Shown here piece after piece: positions 19,521-27,624 of a DNA stretch of 64,000 nt (position 1 is the first letter of the stretch; each line of letters opens with the position of its first letter). The stretch is from Coccinella septempunctata (Eukaryota > Arthropoda > Insecta > Coleoptera > Coccinellidae). The notes below the pieces were generated by a model. That model was not told where the DNA came from. It searched no databases and was given only the letters and a program-made list of their open reading frames with translations. Made by a program: the position numbers and the translations under genes. Location of the stretch: NCBI RefSeq assembly GCF_907165205.1, contig NC_058198.1, positions 19,214,740-19,278,739 on the forward strand. The letters run 5' to 3'.

Positions 19521-22500
19521 TTACATTTCAGACGGTCCCTCTCCAAGGGAGGACTTCAGATCCTTGATGTGAATGTGTCGGAGAATCTTACCACTGCCAT
19601 CCTTGATGTCATATACCACAGGAGATACTACCTTTATAACGGTATACGGTCCGGAGTATTTCGGAGCCAACTTGGCTGCAATTCCCTCCACTGCGGAAGA
19701 CAAGGGATGTTCCCTTCGGTATACTTGGTCTCCTACTCGACATCGCCAGTCCCTCCGACGTAGATTGTAGTAGTGGCTCTGCTGGGAGAAAGCTCGTGCC
19801 AATCTAGATCTGACAAACTCATAAGTTTCGGTGAAACGGTTTAATTTGTTTGCATGCAAAGCAACTTGCGGTTCGGTATCTGATTCGGTGTCTGGTTCGG
19901 TGTGTTCCTTTTCATCCCGGTTGGCTATCTCGGTTAGATACTTGGCGTTCGGTGAACGCATCTCCCTGCCAAAATTCAGGAATGCTGGGGTGTATCCGGT
20001 CGACTCCTGCCTTGCAGAGTTTATTGCGAATGTCAATTCCTTCAGATGCTCATCCCAGGTACGCTGATCCTTTTCACAGAACTGGGCTATCATTGTTTTG
20101 AGGGTACGGTTGACTCTTTCTACGGGGTTACATTGGGGAGAATATACTGGTGCTAAACGGTGTCGGATCCCAAGGTCTCGCAGACTTCCCTTGAACAATC
20201 GGCTATCATATTGTGAACCATTATCACTGATCACGGTTTTCGGGCATCCAAACTTCAGGATTACATCCTCATATAAAGCCTGGTACACACCCTTTGCGGT
20301 TGCTCTTCTCAGGGGCCTGGCCTCCACCCATTTTGAAAATCGGTCCTGCATCACAACTAAATAACAATTTCCCTTCCTCGAACGAGGAAGCGGTCCCACA
20401 ATATCGGTGCTAACGGTATCCCAAGGTTCTCTTACCACATACGGATGCATCTTTCCAGGGGGCTTCTGTTGCGGAACTTTGTACCTCTGACACGTACCAC
20501 ATTTACGGACATATCGGGCTATTTCCTTGAACATTCCTGGCCAATAGTAATTTCGGGCTATACGGGTTATGGTTTTCGCTATCCCCAGGTGTCCAGCGGT
20601 CGGTCGGTCGTGGTTTTCCTGTAAAATATCTATTCGGTCATCCTTTGGAACGCATAGCTTCCAAGGACTGCCGAATTCAGGCTCGGTAAAATCATCAGCA
20701 TCCCAAAAATGGCGGTATAATTTTCCGGACACAATACTGTAATCGGGAAACGCTGCGGGGTTCGCTCTTACCTCAGCCAATTTCTTTCGGTACCATTTAC
20801 AACTTACTGTCTCCTCGGTCAGACATATAGTCTCGGTGGTCGGTAACGGATTTCTGGATAGACTGTCTGCTACACGGTTGAGGGCTCCTTTCCGGTACTT
20901 TATCTCGAAGTCGTATTGCTGTAGAAATATGCTCCATCTCGCAATTCTTCCGGTGGGAGACTTGATAGATTGCAGCCATCGCAAGCTCATGTGGTCGGTT
21001 ATAACGGTAAAACGGTAGCCTTCTAGATACGGACGCAGCTTGTCAATGCTCCAAACTATTGCCAGACATTCCTTTTCTGTAACAGAGTAATTTTTCTCTG
21101 GACCTGACAAGGTCCTGCTAGCATAAGCGATTACTTTTTCCTGTCCATCAACGGTCTGTGTCAGGGCAGCTCCCAGTCCTGCATCGGATGCATCGGTTTG
21201 AAGGACGAACGGTTTTGAAAAGTCCGGACAGGCCAATACCGGTGAGTGGGTCAATTTCTGTTTCAGGGTCTCAAAAGCGGTCTGTTGGGCGGTCTCCCAT
21301 TTCCAGGTTTGATTCTTCTTGAGTAATGCGGTCAACGGAGTCACAACTTTGGAGAAGTCTTCGATGAATCTTCGGTACCATGAAGCAACACCAAGGAAAC
21401 TTCTCAACTCTCGTACGGATTTCGGTGCAGGCATCTCATTTATGGCTGAAATCTTATCAGGATCGGTACAAATGCCGTCCTCGGTTACTACATGTCCCAG
21501 ATACTTCAATGATTTTCTTACAAACTCACATTTTTCCGGATTTAATTGCAGGTTGGCCTCCCTGAGGCGGTGGAAAACTTTCCTTAAGTTGTCAAGATGT
21601 TCGTCCAATGTTTCTCCAAGAACTACTATGTCATCCAAGTACGCAAATGCATCCGGTTCCATCTCAGGGCCAATAACTCGGTCTAAAAGACGTTGAAAGG
21701 ATGCCGGTGCGGAATGCAGACCAAAAGCCATTACTTTGAACTGGAACAGCCCACGGCCAGGGACGGTAAATGCGGTGATCGGTCGACTCTCGGGGGCTAA
21801 CGGTACCTGCCAATAACCCTGTTTCAAATCAATAGTGGATATATACTTGGCTTTTCTCAACTTGTCTAAAATTCCTGAAATATAAGGCAACGGATAGGCA
21901 TCTTTAACGGAGACATTGTTAACCATTCGGAAATCTATACAAAATCGGGGTTTACCATCCTTTTTCTTGACAATTACTATCGGTGAACTCCACGGGGATG
22001 AAGACGGTTCTATAATGCCTTCGGCCAGCATTCGGTCGACCTCATTGTTTATTATCTCCTGCATCTTCGGATTTTGGGGACGGTAACGTTGCTTGATCGG
22101 TTCGGTGCCTGGTTTGAGTTTAATTCGGTGTTGCATCAGTGGAGTTGTTCCTCGGAGATTTTCGAACGCCTTCAATTCGGTCTGTAGAAACTCCTCCAGC
22201 CTGACTTTCTCTTCTCCACTCAGGTTCGACAAAAGCGGTCCTATCGCATGTAGTTGTCCTCGGTTCTCTGGCTCGCTGGGCCGGGCTTGGATGGACCTTC
22301 CATTCAGGAAACATTCGGCGGTTTGGAGATTAATGGAAAAGTTGTGTGTCCTCAGTATATCCATTCCCAGTACTACATTGATCGGTAAATCTGAAACTAA
22401 CAACAATTTAGCTTCCATAATTTCAGACCCAATTCGGACCGGTGCGGTATATATTTCTTTAATCGGTATTGAACTTCCGTTAGCGACGGTGGTGGTAACG

Positions 22501-22736
22501 TCCCTAACATAATCCGGTTGTATACCCACTACCCTGCAGTAGGCGGCCACTTCACTGCTGATAAAGGACCTGGTGGCTCCGGTGTCCAACAGTGCTGGGA
22601 ACTCCTTGTCTCCTATAAAAACATTAATTATCGGTCGGTAATCGGTAGGTTTTTCTTTCTCATGGACCGAGGATGGGGTTGCTTGGAACTGACGGATCCC
22701 CGGTTTCGGACAGTTCCTTAGTAGTTTAACGGACAC
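19521..22736 (-). CDS. pol: Gypsy Pol polyprotein, copy 1 (PR-RT-RNase H-IN)
   Basis: The ORF has 1071 codons and is complete. The protease active site DTG is at residues 51-53. RT runs about 240-420, with YLDD at 366-369. RNase H starts at TDAS (about 514). The integrase zinc domain has H709, H716, C746 and C749, and the catalytic triad is D778, D838 and E873. A GPY/F-type module (KYSGPYTVI) lies near 1025 and no chromodomain is visible. The frame is -1 relative to gag and has no ATG near its start (a TAA precedes a GTG at 22736), so it must be made by frameshifting at 22724-22730. All catalytic residues are present, so the protein is probably active. Confidence 0.95.
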   Translation of the reverse strand: MSVKLLRNCPKPGIRQFQATPSSVHEKEKPTDYRPIINVFIGDKEFPALLDTGATRSFISSEVAAYCRVVGIQPDYVRDVTTTVANGSSIPIKEIYTAPVRIGSEIMEAKLLLVSDLPINVVLGMDILRTHNFSINLQTAECFLNGRSIQARPSEPENRGQLHAIGPLLSNLSGEEKVRLEEFLQTELKAFENLRGTTPLMQHRIKLKPGTEPIKQRYRPQNPKMQEIINNEVDRMLAEGIIEPSSSPWSSPIVIVKKKDGKPRFCIDFRMVNNVSVKDAYPLPYISGILDKLRKAKYISTIDLKQGYWQVPLAPESRPITAFTVPGRGLFQFKVMAFGLHSAPASFQRLLDRVIGPEMEPDAFAYLDDIVVLGETLDEHLDNLRKVFHRLREANLQLNPEKCEFVRKSLKYLGHVVTEDGICTDPDKISAINEMPAPKSVRELRSFLGVASWYRRFIEDFSKVVTPLTALLKKNQTWKWETAQQTAFETLKQKLTHSPVLACPDFSKPFVLQTDASDAGLGAALTQTVDGQEKVIAYASRTLSGPEKNYSVTEKECLAIVWSIDKLRPYLEGYRFTVITDHMSLRWLQSIKSPTGRIARWSIFLQQYDFEIKYRKGALNRVADSLSRNPLPTTETICLTEETVSCKWYRKKLAEVRANPAAFPDYSIVSGKLYRHFWDADDFTEPEFGSPWKLCVPKDDRIDILQENHDRPTAGHLGIAKTITRIARNYYWPGMFKEIARYVRKCGTCQRYKVPQQKPPGKMHPYVVREPWDTVSTDIVGPLPRSRKGNCYLVVMQDRFSKWVEARPLRRATAKGVYQALYEDVILKFGCPKTVISDNGSQYDSRLFKGSLRDLGIRHRLAPVYSPQCNPVERVNRTLKTMIAQFCEKDQRTWDEHLKELTFAINSARQESTGYTPAFLNFGREMRSPNAKYLTEIANRDEKEHTEPDTESDTEPQVALHANKLNRFTETYEFVRSRLARAFSQQSHYYNLRRRDWRCRVGDQVYRREHPLSSAVEGIAAKLAPKYSGPYTVIKVVSPVVYDIKDGSGKILRHIHIKDLKSSLGEGPSEM
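22685..22730 (-). promoter_or_regulatory. gag-pol -1 ribosomal frameshift signal, copy 1
   Basis: The heptamer GTTAAAC (22724-22730) is read in the gag frame as G TTA AAC. A 6-nt spacer containing the gag stop follows, then a perfect 7-bp hairpin (GGAACTG at 22711-22717 with CAGTTCC at 22685-22691). Its loop contains GGGG (22698-22701), which could pair with CCCC at 22675-22678 to form a pseudoknot. The pol frame opens only 6 nt before the heptamer, so the slip must occur here. Confidence 0.8.
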
Positions 22737-23656
22737 TTACAATCCCTAGACATGACACCCCTCTTACCACATCGAGAGCAGAACAGCAGCGGTTTCGAGG
22801 TGCACTGTGCTCGGAGATGACCCTTGCCACCACATCTCCAGCACTGGGGTTCGGTTGACGGTCGGTTCGACTTTTTCGGTTCATCCTGTCGCTGGGGTAT
22901 TGCGGAGCTCTGAGCTACTTTCGGTTTTTCAGACGGTTCGGTGTGGTTCGGAGTGTTCAGGTGCATTCCGATCGGTTTGACGTTCGGTGGGGAATTTCGG
23001 AAGGTAAGATGCGGTTCGTTGATGAGACTCTTTTGGATCGGTGGCGAAGCATAGTTAGCGGTTTGCCATTTGACCAATTCAAAAACTTTTCCTTTTCGGA
23101 GCAGTTCTTCTATGGTTGAAGTCGGTTGGAAGGCCAGGGCGGTTTGCAGTTCTGGCAGTAAACGTCGTCGGATGATATTCACCTGTTCTTCCTCGGTCGG
23201 TCGCTTTACGGTCAGCTTCTGAAACAGATTTTGCATTCGAGTTACATACAACAAGAGTCGCTCATCGGTTCCTTGAGTGCGTTTCTTGATTTCCTCCAAA
23301 AGGATGTCCTCGTAGTCGGGAGGAAGAAAGGCCTCTCGGAGTTGTTCCTTGAAATCGGTCCAGTCGGTGAAGGTGCCTCTCCGGGGAATGTACCAGTCTC
23401 TTGCATCCCTACGTAACAGCTCGTATTTTGACTCGAATAACTGTTCGTGGCTCACCTTTCTAGCCTCGGCAAGATACTCAGCCTTCTCCAGGAATGAGGT
23501 CACACTGGTTGACCCATCGAACGTTAGGTTCCATTTCCACACAGGAACGGTAGGAACGATGGAATGGTCGGTGGTTTTCGGCGGTTTCATCGGCGGGTAT
23601 TCGGTCGTCAGTTCGGCTTCCTTGGTCGTCGGTCCTTCGCTTCTTACTTCTCTCAT
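22718..23656 (-). CDS. gag: Gag (capsid and nucleocapsid), copy 1
   Basis: The protein has 312 residues. Residues 40-190 match the retrotransposon capsid family: WNLTFDGSTSVTSFLEKAE, a DARDWY block, FKEQLREAF, and an RMQNLF region with IIRRRLLPEL. Residues 272-285 are a CCHC knuckle (CWRCGGKGHLRAQC), and 293-306 a second one in which Val replaces His. The ATG at 23656 lies in the same frame as the upstream SAP-like ORF, separated by one TAA at 23687-23689. The protein may therefore be made by internal initiation or by readthrough. The 3' end overlaps pol by 19 nt. Confidence 0.93.
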   Translation of the reverse strand: MREVRSEGPTTKEAELTTEYPPMKPPKTTDHSIVPTVPVWKWNLTFDGSTSVTSFLEKAEYLAEARKVSHEQLFESKYELLRRDARDWYIPRRGTFTDWTDFKEQLREAFLPPDYEDILLEEIKKRTQGTDERLLLYVTRMQNLFQKLTVKRPTEEEQVNIIRRRLLPELQTALAFQPTSTIEELLRKGKVFELVKWQTANYASPPIQKSLINEPHLTFRNSPPNVKPIGMHLNTPNHTEPSEKPKVAQSSAIPQRQDEPKKSNRPSTEPQCWRCGGKGHLRAQCTSKPLLFCSRCGKRGVMSRDCKCPLNY

Positions 23657-23686
23657 CCCAGCGGTATCGGTAGGAGATGAGGCAAA

Positions 23687-24481
23687 TTAAACTCTCCTGG
23701 TTGATTCGGCAAACTCCCTCGTTAATCGCCTTGACTCAGGGGATGTTATTAGCGGTCTGTTTTCCTCACTGGTTCGGTCGGTTGGCAGTGCTTGTTCAAC
23801 GGTAAATGGGAGGATGTCGGCGGGCGGTCGGTGGTATGAAGGTTGTTTCTGCAAAAAAGTACGTTCAATTTGTTCGGTTAATAATCTGCAAACTTCTTGT
23901 CGGTTTTGCTGCAGCCGGTCGTCTTGAGTGGTCGGTCGGGATATGTCACAATCTTCTCCCAAGTTCAACAAGTCTGCTTCTCCAACGGTGGTTGAGCACG
24001 GAATCAGACCTGGACCAAGTCTAGATGCGCAGTCCGGTAATTCCTGGTCAATCAGCGACGGTGTTCCGGCTGACAGGTTCTCTGGAATACCACCTAACCA
24101 GTGAGTATTCTCCAGCAATCTCATAGCCATCTTCAGAGAGTGCTCCAGCTCGGTTTTCTTGTGAAGCAGACTGACAGCTTCCGGAGATAAACTTCTCAGT
24201 CGGCCTTGAACGTGCAGTAGCCGGCTCCTAATGCGCTGCAACTCATTGTCTCTATTATTAAAATCGAACTCACATATCTCTCCCATCAAGTCGAACAACT
24301 TGGCACCACAAACCCCAATTTCCTGTGCCTGGTCAATTTCATCTCTTGGAATGAACGGTATGTCGGAATGGATGGCCCTTCTCAGTTGAGCTCTTTTCTC
24401 CTGAACGGTGTGTCCCACGGTGCAGCCTCTTGCCTCTAACTCCCACGTAAGTTCGTCACTTTTCAGTCGGTTGACATCCAT
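23687..24481 (-). CDS. Gag N-terminal ORF with SAP-like domain, copy 1
   Basis: The protein has 264 residues and is the first ORF after the PBS. Residues 5-36 resemble a SAP DNA-binding motif (LKSDELTWELEARG, then a short loop and a basic helix), as seen at the N-terminus of some insect LTR-element Gag proteins. A helical, coiled-coil-like region follows (residues 75-125) and then a polar linker. It ends at a single TAA in frame with the capsid ORF, 10 codons before that ORF's ATG. It could be a separate matrix-like protein or the front of a readthrough Gag. Confidence 0.85.
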   Translation of the reverse strand: MDVNRLKSDELTWELEARGCTVGHTVQEKRAQLRRAIHSDIPFIPRDEIDQAQEIGVCGAKLFDLMGEICEFDFNNRDNELQRIRSRLLHVQGRLRSLSPEAVSLLHKKTELEHSLKMAMRLLENTHWLGGIPENLSAGTPSLIDQELPDCASRLGPGLIPCSTTVGEADLLNLGEDCDISRPTTQDDRLQQNRQEVCRLLTEQIERTFLQKQPSYHRPPADILPFTVEQALPTDRTSEENRPLITSPESRRLTREFAESTRRV

Positions 24482-24634
24482 TTTTACGGTACCAGAAACT
24501 CAGAAGAAAGATTTACAATATGTACTATTCGGATATATGCCAGAAACAAAGAACGGTTACCAATTTGCCAGTGAAGAGTATTTAAAGAAAACGGTACGGT
24601 TACGGTAACAGGAACTACTCACAGAACAGCAGAA

Positions 24635-24652
24635 GTCCCTGCTCGGGCGCCA
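24635..24652 (-). promoter_or_regulatory. Primer binding site, copy 1 (tRNA-Lys type)
   Basis: TGGCGCCCGAGCAGGGAC on the minus strand starts 2 nt after the 5' LTR. It differs at one position from the well-known Lys3-type primer site. The first gag ATG is about 154 nt further on. Confidence 0.9.
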
Positions 24653-24654
24653 GA

Positions 24655-26610
24655 TGTGATAGACTTTTCGTACTCTGGCAGCTCCTTACGGTTGCTCGGG
24701 CGCCAGTGGGGCAATCAGTCAAACCCCACGTCTCTCACAGAATCCCCAAAGAGTTGGAGAGCCCGGGTAGACTTGAGTATCAGTGGAGAAGGGTATCGAT
24801 GAAGACTAGGGCGGTAGCGTCTTCTAAGTGTCTGCTTTTCAACGGTCTTTAGGCGTCAGAAAGAGTACTTACCTCTTCTAACTAAACTCTTAGATGAAAC
24901 TGATTTAATAAATAGACTCTCACTGGCAAAATAATTGGCAACAAAAATAAATGTTCAACTATTTATTTCTATTACAATAAACTATACACAAAAGAGAATA
25001 GACAGGTACACTAAAGCGTGGACGTCAACGGCTGTGTCTGGTCGGCGCTGGACGGCTGGCAAAATTTCACTTCAGGAAAATGGACGGTTTCGGAAATATA
25101 CGGAAGTAAGTCAAGTCTCAACTAAACTAAGTGCAAGTAAACATGCACGGTTTCGGAAAAATATACGGAAGTAAGTCAAGTTTCAATTAAACTGGGTGCA
25201 AAGAAACATGCACGGTTTCGTAAAAATATACGGAAGTAAGTCAAGTTTCAATTAAACTAAGTGCAAAGAACGGTTTCGGAAAAATATACGGAAGTAAGTC
25301 AAGTTTCAATTAAACTGAGTGCAAAGAAACATGCACGGTTTCGGAAAAATATACGGAAGTAAGTCAAGTTTCAATTAAACTAATTGCAAAGAACGGTTTC
25401 GGAAAAATATACGGAAGTAAGTCAAGTTTCAATTAAACTAATTGCAAAGAACGGTTTCGGAAAAATATACGGAAGTAAGTCAAGTTTCAATTAAACTGGG
25501 TGCAAAGAAACATGCACGGTTTCGTAAAAATATTTCAACTAAGGCAAGACACAATTGAATGAAAAGTACGAACGGTTTTAAAAATAATCAACGGAATTCA
25601 GTCAGGTCGAAATTTGAAAACACCAGTTCACCGGGGTACGCCCTCTATCTCTGTCTCGGTGGTTTGCCTATGATCCGGTGTCCTTCGGTCTCTCTCTCTC
25701 TCTCGGTGACCTCAAGCTGGCTGGCTGTCAAACAGCGGCCACAGAGTCCGGCGGTGAGGGTGTTTAACGGTTATGGAATCCCAACTCTATGCTCGGCGAA
25801 TCTAACCTATAACTATAATTCAAACGGTTGGAAATCGGGATGAAACGGTCAAATATTCAGGAATCGGAAAAATCAGGAGGGCCCAACGTCCTCCTGGGAC
25901 CCAAATGTCACCCTACGGTAACGGAAAGCTATATACGGCAGGAAATGGTCAATCTACGGTTAATTCGGATTTTCAGCCAAGCAAAAGTCTAGAGAGAATA
26001 TTATTCCATAAAGGTGCAATGAAGCGGTAATAATTTCAACAATCACTTGCCTTAGATTTTCCTTTGATTCGTAAGTACGGTTTTACTAACTTTGCACACA
26101 CTCCACTCGTTCACCTCTCAACAACGATTGTCCCTTTTTTTCTCTTCACCTTCCAGGGCCGCGAAGAAATATCCCCTCTCTACTCGGAAAAACTCTCCCC
26201 CCTATGGGAAACTCACCAATCCATTGGATAAAGCAAAAATGATACGGTTATTCAATTGGCCCAGAAAAAGACAGAGGCAACGGATGAGAAGGAAAGTAGA
26301 AAAAGTTATGAGAACTTTTTCAGAGCAAACAAAAAATGGTGGAACGGAAAGAATTATTAAAATAAATGAATTCTGAAAACATAAGAGATACGGTCTTTCC
26401 TACTAACATGGACTGACCGGTGGAAAACTATGAACTAACAATTATCGGTAAGGCTCCTTTCAATCGTAACACACAACTATTGTTATCGGTACACCCCCTA
26501 TGACAGTATTTCGGTTTTCTTCAAAAATATCTCGGTTATCAGGCATTATTATGCAAGTATCGGTTGAAAAATTTAATTTTTTGTGGCGGAGCAAAATCTG
26601 GTTCGTCACA
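24655..26610 (-). repeat. LTR2 (shared by copies 1 and 2)
   Basis: The LTR is 1956 bp. It is the 5' LTR of copy 1 and the 3' LTR of copy 2. On the minus strand it holds the donor GAG/GTAAGTAC at about 24867-24875, in the U5 side. Its fifth minisatellite unit has the GAGTGC/CGGAAA form. Confidence 0.93.
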
Positions 26611-26621
26611 CCCCCCTCTGC
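26611..26621 (-). promoter_or_regulatory. Polypurine tract, copy 2
   Basis: Same GCAGAGGGGGG directly before the LTR start as in copy 1. Confidence 0.85.
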
Positions 26622-26926
26622 CGTGTGCAAGAAAAATAAAACGGAGTTTTATTTTTCTTCTAACCCTCCTGGGTTTTCGGTGTAATTTGCGGTAGTAGCC
26701 TGTGAACAAACCAAAGTTGCGGGGTTATTGAACTCGGAACTATTTTCTGGTATTGTGACCTAGTTAGCGGTACTTTGATGGTGGAAACGGTTAGCGCATC
26801 CACCATTTCGGTTGGTGAAATAAAAGATATTTTTCGGAACGGTATTTATTCAACGGAAATATTCAATTCAACGGTATTAACAACGGTGCTCTTTTTTTTT
26901 TTTTTTTTTGTACGGTAATAACGGTA

Positions 26927-27529
26927 TTAATCTACTTTCACCTTTTTCGGTGGGGTCGGCAACGGTGTGGGCGGCGACGGTTTGGACGGTACCGGTATGT
27001 GCGTCGGTTCAGGCGTCGGTGCAGGCGTCGGTACAGGCGTCGGTGCCGGCGTCGGTGCAGGCGTCGGTGTGGCGGGCTTCAACCGGAGATCCGGGAGTAC
27101 GGCCTCTGCCCTGCTTCCTGAGGGTCCGCTCCGGCTTGGGGTTCCTCGCTGGCTGACGGTGGTTAAGGGAGGTCTGCGGTCACGGTTGGTGGTTCGGGCA
27201 CAGCAATCCCGTGATAGGACACCCACGCAGCCACACCTAGAACAAAATTTCAGCCGCTCCCCTCTGCAGTGTTCTCGTCGGTGGCCTTCGTTGCCACACC
27301 GCCAACAGCTTCGGGGGCCCAACCCCAGGTAGACGTGATATCCATCGGTACCCACGGTCCTGGTGGCTGGCGGTTCTGTGCTGGTCCCGGCGTCTCTTTT
27401 TCTTTCCGGCGGCACCTCCCAGTCTGCCGACAGGCTGAGCGTCGACCCATTACTTGCTGGAGAAGGCGGTCCGGACGGTGGGGTCGGTTCCTTAAATGTT
27501 AACGGTCGGCCCATCGAGTAACGTTTCAT
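26927..27529 (-). CDS. ORF3: nucleocapsid-like protein, copy 2
   Basis: The 200-residue product reads identically to that of copy 1, with both knuckles, the Pro-Thr repeat and the basic C-terminus. The poly-T tract just below the stop on the plus strand differs slightly in length from copy 1, showing that the two copies are not one sequence duplicated by the assembler. Confidence 0.88.
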   Translation of the reverse strand: MKRYSMGRPLTFKEPTPPSGPPSPASNGSTLSLSADWEVPPERKRDAGTSTEPPATRTVGTDGYHVYLGLGPRSCWRCGNEGHRREHCRGERLKFCSRCGCVGVLSRDCCARTTNRDRRPPLTTVSQRGTPSRSGPSGSRAEAVLPDLRLKPATPTPAPTPAPTPVPTPAPTPEPTHIPVPSKPSPPTPLPTPPKKVKVD

Positions 27530-27624
27530 CCTGCGAATGTCATACGTTAATCAAACAGAAAATAACGGTTCATCGGTACCCTGTTAGGTCAATCGGTTTT
27601 TTTTTTTTTGTTAGTAACGGTTTT

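Noticed and set aside
19392..20364. Plus-strand ORFs antisense to the Gypsy pol (and the equivalents in copies 2 and 3)
   Set aside because: They overlap clearly conserved coding sequence on the other strand and show no independent motif.
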